Source: Bemisia tabaci (lineage: Eukaryota > Arthropoda > Insecta > Hemiptera > Aleyrodidae). Taken from it: a DNA stretch of 64,000 bases. Below the pieces are notes generated by a model. The model was not told where the DNA came from. It made no database searches and saw only the letters and a program-made list of their open reading frames with translations. The translations under genes were made by a program, and so were the position numbers. The stretch spans positions 89,478,411 to 89,542,410 of the forward strand of contig NC_092793.1 in assembly GCF_918797505.1 (NCBI RefSeq), read 5' to 3'. Positions 49,033-60,097 of the stretch are shown here, piece after piece; position 1 is the first letter of the stretch, and the number at the start of each line of letters is the position of its first letter.

Positions 49033-49976
49033 TACAGGGTGGCCCAGACCTACCGTACCAGGCCTTTTTTCGGTTAATTTGGGTTGCACGAAGTCCAGGA
49101 TCGCGGGGATGAATAGGAAATCGACCCCAAGGAATCCGAATTTCATGGTCCCAGGGCTCCCCTGGCGTCCCTTGGGGGGTAAAAGGGGGGTCCGTACTTC
49201 AAAAGTCAGGGTTTATGTCAAAATTTTGATATTATTTCATCGGAATCAGAACGTACGGAAATTTTTAACTTGAATCGACACCAAGAAATCCAAAATCGGT
49301 CCATCCGGGTCCAAAATACCGACCCCTAAAAGTGGGGGACAGAGCCCCCTTTCAAAAAAATCAAGTTCCTTAAATTGACATGGAGACTCCGAAAAATGTG
49401 TATTTGTGGGTAATCGACCCCAAGGAATCCGAATTCGAGGATCCCATTGTCCTCAGACACTTTTCTGATATGGAGCACAGGGGGTCTCTGAACTTTTAAA
49501 TTTAACCGGTGTGGAGGTTACCCCTGTGCCCCATCAGTAAAGTCTCTGAGGACAATGAGACTCTCAAATTTGGATTCCTTGGTGTCGATTACCCATGAAT
49601 ACACATTTTTTCCGAGTCTCCATGTCAATTTAACGAACTTGAATTTTTTTGAAAGGGGGCTCTGTCCCCCACCTTTAGGTATCGGTATTTTGGACCCGGA
49701 TGGGCCGATTTTGGATTTCTTGGTGTCGATTCAAGTTAAAAATTTCTGTACGTTCTGATTCCGATGGAATAATTTCAAAATTTTGACATAAACCCTGACT
49801 TTTGAAGTACGGACCCCCCCCCCTTTACCCCCCAAGGGACGCCAGGGGAGTCCTGGAACCATGAAATTCTGATTCCTTGGGGTCGATTCCCTATTCATCC
49901 CCGCGATCCTGGACTTCGTGCGACCCAAATTAACCGAAAAAAAAGGCCTGGTACGGTAGGTCTGGGCCACCCTGAA
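49033..49976. mobile_element. 0.94-kb foldback element (CAGGGTGGCCCAGACC family)
   Basis: TA-CAGGGTGGCCCAGACCTACC at the left and GGTAGGTCTGGGCCACCCTG-AA at the right are inverse repeats. The arms pair over about 430 bp each, including GATCGCGGGGATGAATAGG and CGACCCCAAGGAATCCGAAT. The right flank is AA, not TA, perhaps through mutation. It belongs to the same family as 29222-30120. Confidence 0.78.
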
Positions 49977-50521
49977 GAAGCGACTGCGCTCCAGTCGTCC
50001 AATAGCGACTGCGACACGATAAGCGAATTTTCGCGATCGAATATCATTCATCAAACGAATTGATGAAAGCTGAGTGATGCCAATGATCGGTGAAAGCAGG
50101 AGCCAATCAGAGTTCAGTATTTTTTTTAAAATGAAATTAAGAAGAAAATACGAAAATACGAAACACTAAAACGCAGCAAATTGCAAACACAGCAGTTTTG
50201 AAATAACGAAACACAACAACAGAAAGAAATGACGAACAAAAATTCTGGTAAAAGATGAAGTTTCTCACATTGAGTGCATCAATTCAAAAATCGAATTCGA
50301 GTCCCGAGGTGAATTCGAAATTTCAAATTAATGGATTTTAACGGTCTCCGGTGAGACCAACGATTAAGTCAAAAATAATTTTAAAAAATGCACAATCGCC
50401 GAGTATCATTTAGCGGTGAATGATATTCGATCACAAAAAATCGCTTTATTGCGAGCAACGCCGCGCGCCGGCGCCGCCGTAGCGAATTCATATATCGCAA
50501 CGAGTGAGGCGGCCTCACTCG

Positions 50522-50597
50522 TTGCGATGTCTTAATAGAGTAGAGCGGCAGTCGCCCAGTTCCCGGAAGGTTGAGGGTTCGAGTCCCAATATCCGCA
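50522..50597 (+). repeat. tRNA-derived sequence, SINE-like
   Basis: TAGAGTAGAGCGGCAGTCGC resembles a D-arm/box A, and GAGGGTTCGAGTCC is a good box B and T-arm. The ends TGCG...CGCA could pair, but the rest of the acceptor stem (GATGT against ATAT) does not fold well and the anticodon arm is poor. I read it as a tRNA-derived SINE head or a tRNA pseudogene, not a functional tRNA. It starts just inside the short inverted repeat ACGAGTGAGGC/GCCTCACTCGT at 50499-50523. Confidence 0.5.
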
Positions 50598-50723
50598 CTT
50601 TGAATTTTATTTTCCTTTATTTATCTGAATTGTATTCTTCATTACTGATACGTAAAATAAATAATTTCTTCCGCTCATCATTGACGATAAACCTATCTAA
50701 TAACATTCGTATTATATTTTCAG

Positions 50724-50875
50724 ATGTTATTCGGCATATCCTTGATATGACTAACTTTGCTGAAGTGAGAAGGACGTTCAGAAGTAATGATGAGTTTCTC
50801 GCAGCTTTTCACAAGTTTTGCGAAGAAAATTTCCAACCATTCACCATTGCATCGCCACGAACAATAAAAGACTAG
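50724..50875 (+). CDS. Candidate terminal exon, unrecognised gene
   Basis: The acceptor TATTATATTTTCAG|AT is strong. The frame reads VIRHILDMTNFAEVRRTFRS, NDEFLAAFHKFCEENFQPFT, IASPRTIKD and stops at TAG 50873-50875. Composition is globular and protein-like, with no low complexity, unlike most open frames nearby. Its 2-base start phase fits the candidate exon ending at 47297. I do not recognise the family. It could be the C-terminus of a small helical protein or a transposon exon. Confidence 0.45.
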
Positions 50876-50939
50876 TAACTTTAGTGTGCCAACATGGGAG
50901 AGGAAGCAACCACCAGCTGCGATAAGCGCGTAAAACAAC

Positions 50940-51765
50940 GATACAATTACCTAGGCTGCGGAGCATAAGTCACTTGCTTCAAGCCTGCAAAATTCACTAT
51001 CGTAAAAATCCGGTAAAGGCACCTTAGTGGTAGAAATTTTTCCGGTTCGCGGTTAAAAAGTCATCCGGTAACGGTACCTTAGCAATACTTAGAAGATTTT
51101 CTGGTCAGGGTGCGGTACCGCCAAATGACGTTTTATTCGACAGTACACCGTACCGCCGAATAACCACTTCCTTTAAGTTTTCAGAAAATCGCATTTGAAG
51201 TTTCAAGGTTGTGTGTATCGATGTCTGTGCAGAAAATAGGGTTAAATCAAGAAAATTCATACAGAGCGAATTCTCCTCTAAAAATGAGCTTTGGAAATTT
51301 CATTTTGAAGCAAATGTCAACGAGATACAGTGATTTTAAAAAAAGACCACATCTGAGGTTTTTACAGAAAACAGTTTTTGTAGGCATAAAATGAACCACC
51401 TAGCTAATGTAAGAGGAGTAGAGCGATTGATCTTGATCAAAACGCGATTACTGTTGAGTTTTTTCATGGTTCTTCGAAAGAGAAAATATTTGGAGACTTC
51501 CAAAAAAATAAGGTACCTACAAACTATACCATCAGCCTCTTAAAACAGAGGGAAAATAAAAAGGGTGCCGTCTCCCAAAGATCTACATATGATAGGTCTT
51601 ATTAACTTTCACTACCATTGTGATGTGTTAATATACACAATCCTTAAGGGGATTAATGAGCTTTGGCGAATGAGCTTGTTTAGCAATGTTTATTTCTTGC
51701 ATTTTTGAAAACTAGAGAGTGCAGAGTTGATAGGAATTCCTCCCGATTTTTTTTTTTTTTTTATA
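50940..51765. other. AT-rich DNA, no gene recognised
   Basis: CCGGTAA(A/C)GGCACCTTAG recurs near 51010 and 51064 (short direct repeats). No other structure is seen. Confidence 0.4.
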
Positions 51766-51769
51766 TAAA

Positions 51770-52375
51770 TATCAACCAACGAAAAACGAGCTCAAAGTTG
51801 CGTATTTGAGCTCCCAAACAAACGCGCATTGGCGGGTCACTAAAAATGGCCGCCTTGAGCGCCTGGCGGAGAATGGCCACACTCGGCGACCTATACCTCT
51901 GCCGCGCCCTGCAGTCCGCACCAGATCCGGTTCGATGTCCCGTACAGCCCTCGTGCGGGCTATACTTCCGTGCTAAGGAAAAAAGCCGTAAGAGCATTCA
52001 AATAATGCCAGATTTCCTCTCAGAAAACATTCATTTTTGAGGGTTATGAATATGTTTCCTTGAAATTTTCTGGCTCATTACATCCAATTACGAATGACAT
52101 CTTCTGAAAAATTTGAAGGGATATATTCAAAAATTTTCCTGTAAAGTCGTGATTTTTCGAAGGGAATTTGGCAACGGCTGAAGGCTTATGCGGCGTTCTT
52201 CCTTAGCACGGCAGTATAGGACACGGCAGGGTTAAGTCGCCGAGTGTGGCCATTCTCCGTCACGCGCTCAGGGCTTGCACGCGCTTCATTTTCAGTGACC
52301 TGCCGACAAGCGTTCGAATGGGAGCACAAAATACGCAACTTTGAGCTCGATTTTCGTGGGTTAATATTAATAAAA
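51770..52375. mobile_element. Foldback element with GC-rich diverged arms
   Basis: The left arm blocks CAACCAACGAAAA, CGAGCTCAAAGTTGCGTATT, GGAGAATGGCCACACTCGGC and CCGTGCTAAGGAA recur inverted at 52190-52375. The arms have diverged by perhaps 15-20%. GC-rich open frames on both strands inside come from this repeat. The adjoining GCGCGGCGCGAGCGCCGGC-type stretch at 52397-52505 holds its own short palindromes. Confidence 0.6.
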
Positions 52376-52509
52376 AATTGGCCGGAGGCCAATTTATGCG
52401 CGGCGCGAGCGCCGGCATATTGGTGGGCTTCGCCCCCGCCCCCCCCCCATCATGGTGCGAGGATCGCACAAGACTTTCTCGCTGAAGCCGGCGCGCCGGC
52501 AGAGACACT

Positions 52510-54530
52510 TTTAATGAATTATTAAGAAAAATACTGTCACTTTCACAAAATCATAAAGGTCGATTGGAATTATGATGGGAGGATGATAGTTGTGAAATTT
52601 TTATTCAAACCACTAAACTTTATCATACATTTCTAAGCGATATGTGATGAATTCATATATTCAGAATCGACTTGTCGATATTATGAGGCAGCTTCAATTA
52701 AATAATTGATGAATGATGCCTCCTAGTAAAGACGGCGATCCTTAGAAATCTTAGCTTTTCTACGATTCATTAGGATCTATTAGATTCATTGACATCATAC
52801 TTTAGGTACGATTATATATTATAATCTATCCTTAAGCACGGTAGAAAGCTATCAAAAACCTACTTTAATGGGTAGAATCACTATTCGATGTTTAAATAGT
52901 CTTAAAAAAAACGGGTGTTGCCTAGCATCTCAGTTTCAAATTTGGCGGTCGAATCTCCCCGCTGGAAATGGTTCACCACCCGCCCACCGAGAGTGCCACC
53001 TCCTTAGCTCGTATCCCCGTGTATTTAAACAACAGAAACGTCAACAAACCTGGACTGCTCATAACGCACTTTCGTGTATTCATTAATCAGTAAAGCAATC
53101 ATGTTCGTGCGGTATTATTAAATTTGCGTTCAGTGCCTCGTAAAAAGAAAACGCGAAAGATGGAATCTACAGGGATTTTAAGTTCATTAACAACAAACAT
53201 ATTAGTTTCTAATAAAGATGCGTCAGTTCCAGTGTTAGCTTCGATGATTCATTGTATGTGAGTACCTAATTAGTCGTTTAAGTTTGCTTGGTGTATACCT
53301 ATGGAGTAATTTTGGAGATAGTATACAATGCATTATATAATGCATTTGAAATCCTAGGTTTCATCTGACTCAAAGCACTTGCTGCTCATACCGAGGAGTC
53401 TTTTGTTCCTTGAGCCTTCAGCCCAAAATGGCGATTTGCTATTGGCCCCTCTTCAATTATGAGATTAGCCCAAAGATCTTTTAGGAGCTCAAATAAATGA
53501 CCCAGGTGGTGCTTTTGTGCCAACTTTCAAAGAATTTAAGGTATTTTTTCAAAATTTACAGTCCTTCAAAATGAGCTTTCCGTTTGATTTTGCTAAGAAT
53601 CGACCAAGGCCCCTAGTCCCCCCCCCCCAAATTTTAGTGTGCCCTAAAATCGTTGGAAGTGCGTAAGAAGACCATAGATATGGTCTTTTCTGCAAATTTT
53701 GAATGAAATGGAACAGATAGATTCTGAGATATTGCTGTAGACAGATTTGGGGGACGCCGGATGGATGGACACACATTTATTCAAGTATGGTTATTTTGAC
53801 CCTTGGGACCTTAAAACGTCTAGTAATCATGAAATTTCAACTTTTTTTTCTTGGAGGATGACAATACTTCCTCTACCTGGGGGAGCGAGAAAGTAAAAAT
53901 ATAAGTATACCGATCCCCTCTTGAGTTATTTTGTGCAAAACCAGGCAAAGGTTTTGAGAAGATAACAGACTGAAATTTTTTACATACTCTGAATACATAT
54001 TATTTATACTAGAGTAGACCAATTATAATTTTTTAGTAGCTTTTCAAGTCACGTCCTTAGTTTCAGCACCACCATATAACTCTGTTAAAAGGGGTTAAAA
54101 GCAGGCAGTAGTAAATACTAGTAGTCTTTTAGTGGGAGTGCCTGTATTCAAATTTTTACCTCCTGCCTAGTAAATTTGGATAGAGATATTTTCCATCTCC
54201 AGGGGAAGGATTACATTAATCGTTAGCCACCAATATTCATAGCTACAAATTTTCCTGTCTGTATACGGGTCTAATGGTACTGAGCATGCGCAGGAAAACC
54301 AAAAATGGCTGAAATAACCACCAAAAAACTAATAAAAAAAGGGTAAAAATTCCGACAAGTCAAAGAGATTTTGTCACAAAATTAGTACATACCTGTCTAA
54401 AAAAAAATTTAAAAAAGAAGAGGGGGAAAAAATAGACAACTCTCAAAAATTACACAAGGAAAAAAGAAAAGTAGCTCTCACTCTGTTTGCCGTTTCAAAC
54501 CTCAAAATGTCTGATATCATTTGAGGTCGC
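52510..54530. other. Intergenic DNA, no gene recognised
   Basis: AT-rich. The only notes are a C-run near 53620, the phrase CACAAAATTAGTA(C/G) shared with about 26515 (ATTTTGTCACAAAATTAGTA), and short open frames with no motifs. Confidence 0.4.
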
Positions 54531-54534
54531 ACTC

Positions 54535-56441
54535 GTTGTTGTGCTCTGAAGCGAGACGGTCGCGCTTCAGCTCACGCCGGATCAGTATTTTTCAACAAAT
54601 TTTCGGAAAGAAAATCACCAGCATGTGATTCTGCTGGAATCGAGAAAAGTGCTCGCGTCGCGGTGTTATTAGTGCCGGGTCCCGAGTGATATTAGTGCCA
54701 GTGTCATCATAAACAATAAACAATCGTATGGCAGACCGGCCTGTAGTGTGTAAACACGGTGTCAAGTGTAGTTACGTCAGCAACGTTTTTCTCGGGTGCG
54801 AAAAATGTCTAAAGCGGGGATTGCTCATCGGCCTACCTCGAATTAAACTGGACACGTTGCCAAATAGCCAAATGGAAAATCAAAATCCGTTCGGGAGAAG
54901 TTCTCTTCTCCCGAGGTCTCCCCCCCCCCTTGGCAGGGGGGGGGGGGGGGTGATAACCTCTCTCTTATTGCTACGGAGTCAAGCTTGACAGCGGTGGCGT
55001 CGGTAGAAGATAAAGAAACAATTATTAATGAAATTTTAAACACCAATATTGATCCTGTTCTTCAGGCCCCTACCATTCATAAATCAGTTAAGAGTTTTAT
55101 GACCAAGGCGCAAAACATGGTCAAAACGCTGTCCAGTGACGAAAATGAACTGGTGAATAGAATCAATTCCCTTGAAGCAGAAAATGCGAAAAAAATACAG
55201 AAATTACAGGAACAAATTAATGCGATTAGCTCTGCAAATGCAAGCTCTCGATCTAGAGATGCCCATCTACAATCTGCGAAAGTGTTAGTTAAAAATAACT
55301 CTCGTAAGCCCTCAGGGCAATCTAAATTAACACAGTTCGCCACTGGGAAACCAGTTACATCTACAACACCTGTTTCTAACCAATTTGCCTTTCTGGAAGA
55401 CAACGTGGAATCGAATCACGATGCTGATGACTCTGAATCTTCCGACACATGGGTCGACTACAACTCGGATCCCGAATTTAACTTCAAACGGAAAGCTATA
55501 CAATCTCAAAGAAGGAAGCGTAAGAGAGCGAGTACTTCAGCTTCAAGTGGCCATACCGATAATCAACAAACCAAACCGGGTGAGAGCGCTCCAGTTACAG
55601 TAAATATACCTAATCATAGTGTATCAAATGCATCTAGTGTTAAGAAAATTTTATCCCCCCCTCCCATTGAAGTTATAGGTGTAGATAATTATATTAATCT
55701 TGTAGAAATAATCACAAAAAAATCAGTTAAAAAGGAAGATGTCAGAACTAAAATTATTAATAATGAAGTCTGGCAACTAAATCCGAAAGACGACGCTACG
55801 GCGAAAATAATTTTAGAATCCCTCAGAGAAACACACGAGACTAATAATAAAGTGCAATACTACACTCACTGCGATAAAAATCTGCGTGATATTAAAGTTA
55901 TTGTAAGAGGGCTTCACCCTTCAATCGAAGAGCAAGATATTCTTGACAACTTAAAAAATAAAGGTTTTAAACCTAAAAAAGCGACTTGCCTCATGAAACG
56001 CGTCCCACTGTCGGACGCGGAACTTAAAGCTTTGAAAAAATCAGTATCACCTGTGGTTCCAGCTCCACAGACGGCTGATCCTAAGTCAGTGCCTGAGCAA
56101 AACTCAGTCTCGGCTATGGAAACAAATTCCACCGTCAATGAGACAACCTCAGACGAAACCTACCCCCCAGAAACAATTGTAGATAAAGATAATGAGCCTC
56201 TTTTTATTGCTGACTCTGCTTATGTAAGTAAAACTAAACTGATAAAAATACCGGTCCATCAGGTCGACTTCGACTATACTGATGATATAGAAAAAATCTA
56301 TAAGATTGTTGGTATTTGTTCTATGGTTGTAAAAGTAGAACCCATTAAAGTTAGTACTACTAAGATAATACAGTGTCGAAAATGTCAAAATTTCGGACAT
56401 TCCCTAGCATATTGTGGTAAGCAAGCACGTTGTGTAAAGTG
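54535..56441 (+). mobile_element. Jockey-type LINE, 5' part, cut by assembly gap
   Basis: A GC-richer leader of about 190 bp (54535-54727) precedes ORF1, which runs into the 500-N gap. The pol ORF (endonuclease and reverse transcriptase) would follow and is either in the gap or missing, because the sequence after the gap belongs to another repeat. The 5' end of the element is estimated only from the composition change. Confidence 0.75.
54728..56441 (+). CDS. LINE ORF1 (gag-like, CCHC zinc knuckle), partial
   Basis: ATG at 54728 opens MADRPVVCKHGVKCS. The frame is broken in the G14 run at about 54937-54950 and continues from about 54985. Then come a coiled coil (ENELVNRINSLEAENAKKIQ), a serine/lysine-rich linker, an RRM-like/PRE domain (LRDIKVIVRGLHPSIEEQDI), and a knuckle CRKCQNFGHSLAYC (C-X2-C-X4-H-X4-C) just before the gap. 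This order is that of Jockey-clade ORF1 proteins, which bind the element's RNA. The frame is otherwise open for 485 codons, so the insertion is young. The shift may be a homopolymer length error. Confidence 0.88.
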
Positions 56442-56941
56442 NNNNNNNNNNNNNNNNNNNNNNNNNNNNNNNNNNNNNNNNNNNNNNNNNNNNNNNNNNN
56501 NNNNNNNNNNNNNNNNNNNNNNNNNNNNNNNNNNNNNNNNNNNNNNNNNNNNNNNNNNNNNNNNNNNNNNNNNNNNNNNNNNNNNNNNNNNNNNNNNNNN
56601 NNNNNNNNNNNNNNNNNNNNNNNNNNNNNNNNNNNNNNNNNNNNNNNNNNNNNNNNNNNNNNNNNNNNNNNNNNNNNNNNNNNNNNNNNNNNNNNNNNNN
56701 NNNNNNNNNNNNNNNNNNNNNNNNNNNNNNNNNNNNNNNNNNNNNNNNNNNNNNNNNNNNNNNNNNNNNNNNNNNNNNNNNNNNNNNNNNNNNNNNNNNN
56801 NNNNNNNNNNNNNNNNNNNNNNNNNNNNNNNNNNNNNNNNNNNNNNNNNNNNNNNNNNNNNNNNNNNNNNNNNNNNNNNNNNNNNNNNNNNNNNNNNNNN
56901 NNNNNNNNNNNNNNNNNNNNNNNNNNNNNNNNNNNNNNNNN
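56442..56941. other. Assembly gap (500 N)
   Basis: A run of exactly 500 N, probably a placeholder length. It splits the LINE from a different repeat, so the true junction and the size are unknown. Open frames drawn through it are meaningless. Confidence 0.99.
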
Positions 56942-56975
56942 TCATTCCATTTGTTCTTTGCCGTACCCCCAATAT
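56942..56975 (-). repeat. hAT-MITE-like fragment, left of the inserted transposon
   Basis: TCATTCCATTTGTTCTTTGC and CGTACCCCCAAT match the inverse of 3888-3917 inside the hAT MITE. The match resumes after the transposon as GGTCCATC at 60101. Together they give the pre-insertion site, with a single TA between the halves. Confidence 0.7.
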
Positions 56976-57869
56976 TAGTGCGGTCGCTTAGCTCAAAAAT
57001 GCACGATGATACGCGGTTTCCGGCTACCAACGTGATTTTGGTCTTAAAATGACCGTTAGACCCTCCTGATTCAGAAACCACCGGGAGCCACCCGCGCTCC
57101 CCCCGTTTTCCCCCCCTTTTGGCCGCCATCTTGGAAAATGGCGGCCAAAATCGGGTTTTTTCAAAATATCTCGAGAACGGCGGCAGATATCAAAAAATTT
57201 TCTTAGTTAAAAAAGATTCAGCGTGAAAAAGCGGTATGAATGAAGTACTCACACGTGAATAATATGAGAGAAGGGAGGGGGGGAGGGGGAGGCCCGCCGC
57301 GCCGCTGCGCGCTCCTCTGCTCCTCAGCTGTCTTGCGAAAAACTCGCTGTTCCGGCGGGCGCGCGTCATCACCCGAGGCGTTGCGCCCTCTGGTAATCAA
57401 GCAATTAATAACTGTACACTTGAATCTTCCCGCCTTTTTACTTGCTGTGCTCTGGATAGGTTGGTAGATATAGACAAATTTGAAACCAAAGTAGGTAAAG
57501 CACCTTATATAAAGAATTAATAAGAAATAAATATTTAAGTATGAACTGTCATGAATGAACATACAAAATTAGTCACGAACAGGTAGGAAATTAGAGTCAG
57601 TCCTGACAGGTTAGTACGTACGTAATTCTGCTTCTCCGTAGAAACATCAGGGTGCCTCCAAGTAGAAATAAATCAGCGTGACAAAAATTAAATTTGTATA
57701 ATTATAGTTTTGTTATTACAAAAATAAACGAAATTAACTAAATAGACCCAACGGGTTGGGTGTCTAACTCGTTGGGTGTATTGCAACAGTCTCGCAAAAA
57801 AACTAAAATAAAAGGAAGTATAAAATACAAATAAATGTTAATAAAATACATTTTTGACTGAAGAGTAAA

Positions 57870-58007
57870 TGGACTACATTTTGCAATTTGAAACTATAAA
57901 TTCTAGCCCGGTTTAAAACCAACGTACGTGCCATTAGTTTCCCTACGCTTATCCGTGTTTTTCAAGAAGAGCCAGAATTTATAGTTCCAAATCGCAAAAT
58001 GCAGTCC
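57870..58007. repeat. Short foldback MITE-like repeat (copy 2)
   Basis: GGACTACATTTTGCAATTTG and AAACTATAAATTCT are mirrored by AGAATTTATAGTTCC and CGCAAAATGCAGTCC. It is related to 2862-2995 (ACATTTTGCAGTTTGGAGCC and GTGCCATTAGTTT shared). Confidence 0.65.
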
Positions 58008-58149
58008 AAATGTTTGGCATGAGAGGATAAATTCTTTCGGTATTCATGACCTAAGTTTTGCAATAAACTAGTACGATATTAGTGCGGTTGTTTGAAAGAT
58101 GGATTCAAAATTAGAGTGCTTCGGGCCAGTAAGTTGGAAATGCAAACCT

Positions 58150-59406
58150 TTATGAGCATTGCCCATCACATAAACAAAGTGCTGTGCACTTTAAATTAAA
58201 GCGTTGGCACTTGCAATTTTTTATACACATTGTTTTACATCCACAAGATATTAGCTCGTAGCACTCTTTCGAAGCCTCTGATAGGGTGGTCCACAATGGC
58301 ACGATGGCAAGTCCCTTAGTGGTCTCAGTTCTACTTGTCCAACCCCAAGATTTCACATCGGGAACAACTGGATTCAGCTCCAAGCAATGCTTCCAAATGT
58401 GAGTATGGAGCATTGCTCTCCGCAAATGCTGGCGCAATGCTTCCTCAGTGGGAGGAATGTCTCAACCGATCGATTTTTTTGAGTGTACAAGACTCTCCTG
58501 CATTCATTGACGGATTTTGCCTGGCTGGACGAGTCATAAATAAAAATAGTGAAGAGCTGAATTTTTTCAAAATCATTATTAGAAATTTCGTTACACGATG
58601 AAAGCCTCAAAAATGTTCCAGTTAAATCATTCTCCAATTTATTCCAGATACTCCACGCCTTCGTCTTGCCTTCGCCGTAGAAAGACGATACGGAGTCACA
58701 ACCTGTAAACGCATGGAAGAATGTCAGTGCGTTGCGCATATCCGGCGAGATTTTCGATGTTAATTTAGAAATTTGGATTAAACTCCTATTTTTACCAACT
58801 CCATATTCTACGAACAGGTCCTGCAAACCGAATTCTTTCAAAGTTTGGAACATAGAAGTTGCAATCACGATGACATCAGAATCCACAGTACTGAGCAGTA
58901 CAAACTTATAACCAGATCGAACAGCATTCTTAATATGAATGAAAAGTCTAGTATCTGCCTCCTCGTGGAAACACGGTGAAATATCGGCGCTTGAAACCAA
59001 ATTTCCAGCTGAAACGATCGATATATGTCATCAGTGCAAATGACGATCTTACCCATTGTCTCCATAGATTTGATGTTTTGTGCGAGTAATTGAAATAACT
59101 GAGTCTTGTTACGATCAACTTGCAAGAAATGGCCAAAATTTTTCGGTATAGGCGTTGAACCTTTTACGAGAATTTCTCTTCCGGACCCTCTTTTCTCTCT
59201 TGTGTCTGATTTTAAGCTATAAAAGGCGGATATCTGTCGAAAACAATATCAACCCTGTCAAAGCTCTGCAGTTTGCGCTTAATTGCTGACTGAAAAACTT
59301 TTATGGAGAATTCGGAGAATGTTTTAGCATTTGATTTATTTAAGGTATGCACCAACACAGCTCCATCAATTACGTTAGCGGTGCACAGGTTTACACAAGT
59401 TTCCAA
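58150..59406 (-). pseudogene. PIN/XPG-nuclease-like protein with CXC-type tail, frameshifted
   Basis: From N to C: FSEFSIKVFQSAIKRKLQS, VDIVFDRYP; then, after a frameshift near 59215, STPIPKNFGHFLQVDRNKTQ; after another near 59005, FHEEADTRLFIHI, VLLSTVDSDVIVIATSMF and LTFFHAFTGCDSVSSFYGEG; after a third near 58400, THIWKHCLELNP, WGW and a tail CGCKTMCIKNCKCQRFNLKC, TALCLC. The acidic spacing EEADTR, DSDV, GCD resembles the metal-binding core of PIN/XPG-type nucleases. The tail resembles tesmin/TSO1 CXC cysteines. Similar proteins of unknown role are widespread in invertebrate genomes, as I recall. Three or more frameshifts and a missing N-terminus make this copy inactive. Confidence 0.72.
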
Positions 59407-60097
59407 GTCATTTGAATCTGAGCCGCTTAGAACCCTACATCCAATGATACCGCTAAAGTCTAAAATGAACCAAATTTCAAATTAGGTTTCCATTAAAAAG
59501 AAATAGATCGATAAGGCACTTATTTTCCTCCCACTTGTATTCAAATTGTTTAGCAAAAGTTTGTTTCTGAATTAAACTTACCTATTTTCTGTCAAATTTG
59601 TCTATATCTACCAACCTATCCAGAGCACAGCAAGTAAAAAAGCGGGAAGATTCAAGTGTACAGTTATTAATTGCTTGATTACCAGAGGGCGCAACGCCTC
59701 GGGTGATGACGCGCGCCCGCCGGAACAGCGAGTTTTTCGCAAGACAGCTGAGGAGCAGAGGAGCGCGCAGCGGCGCGGCGGGCCTCCCCCTCCCCCCTCC
59801 CTTCTCTCATATTATTCACGTGTGAGTACTTCATTCATACCGCTTTTTCACGCTGAATCTTTTTTAACTAAGAAAATTTTTTGATATCTGCCGCCGTTCT
59901 CGAGATATTTTGAAAAAACCCGATTTTGGCCGCCATTTTCCAAGATGGCGGCCAAAAGGGGGGAAAACGGGGGGAGCGCGGGTGGCTCCCGGTGGTTTCT
60001 GAATCAGGAGGGTCTAACGGTCATTTTAAGACCAAAATCACGTTGGTAGCCGGAAACCGCGTATCATCGTGCATTTTTGAGCTAAGCGACCGCACTA

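Larger units (their letters stand above)
56976..60097. mobile_element. 3.1-kb TA-flanked transposon with ~505-bp TIRs
   Basis: The ends are TA-GTGCGGTCGCTTAGC and the inverse GCTAAGCGACCGCAC-TA. The terminal inverted repeats span 56978-57483 and 59592-60095 and are nearly identical. The target is identifiable: flanking DNA on both sides matches one contiguous hAT-MITE-like sequence, with TA at the join. The centre carries a - strand gene remnant (58150-59406) with nuclease-like motifs and a CXC-like tail, plus a nested MITE. The TIRs contain GGCCGCCATTTTCCAAGATG-type palindromes and a GC-rich segment. The superfamily is unknown to me. Confidence 0.9.

Noticed and set aside
50522..50597. A functional tRNA gene
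   Set aside because: Box B is good, but the acceptor and anticodon stems do not fold properly. A tRNA-derived repeat is more likely.
56385..57129. Open frames spanning the N gap on both strands
   Set aside because: They consist largely of unknown residues and join unrelated repeats.
57190..57562. Open frames in the left terminal repeat of the 56976 transposon, mirrored at 59675-59884
   Set aside because: They are mirror copies within terminal inverted repeats, GC-rich by composition, with no family motif.
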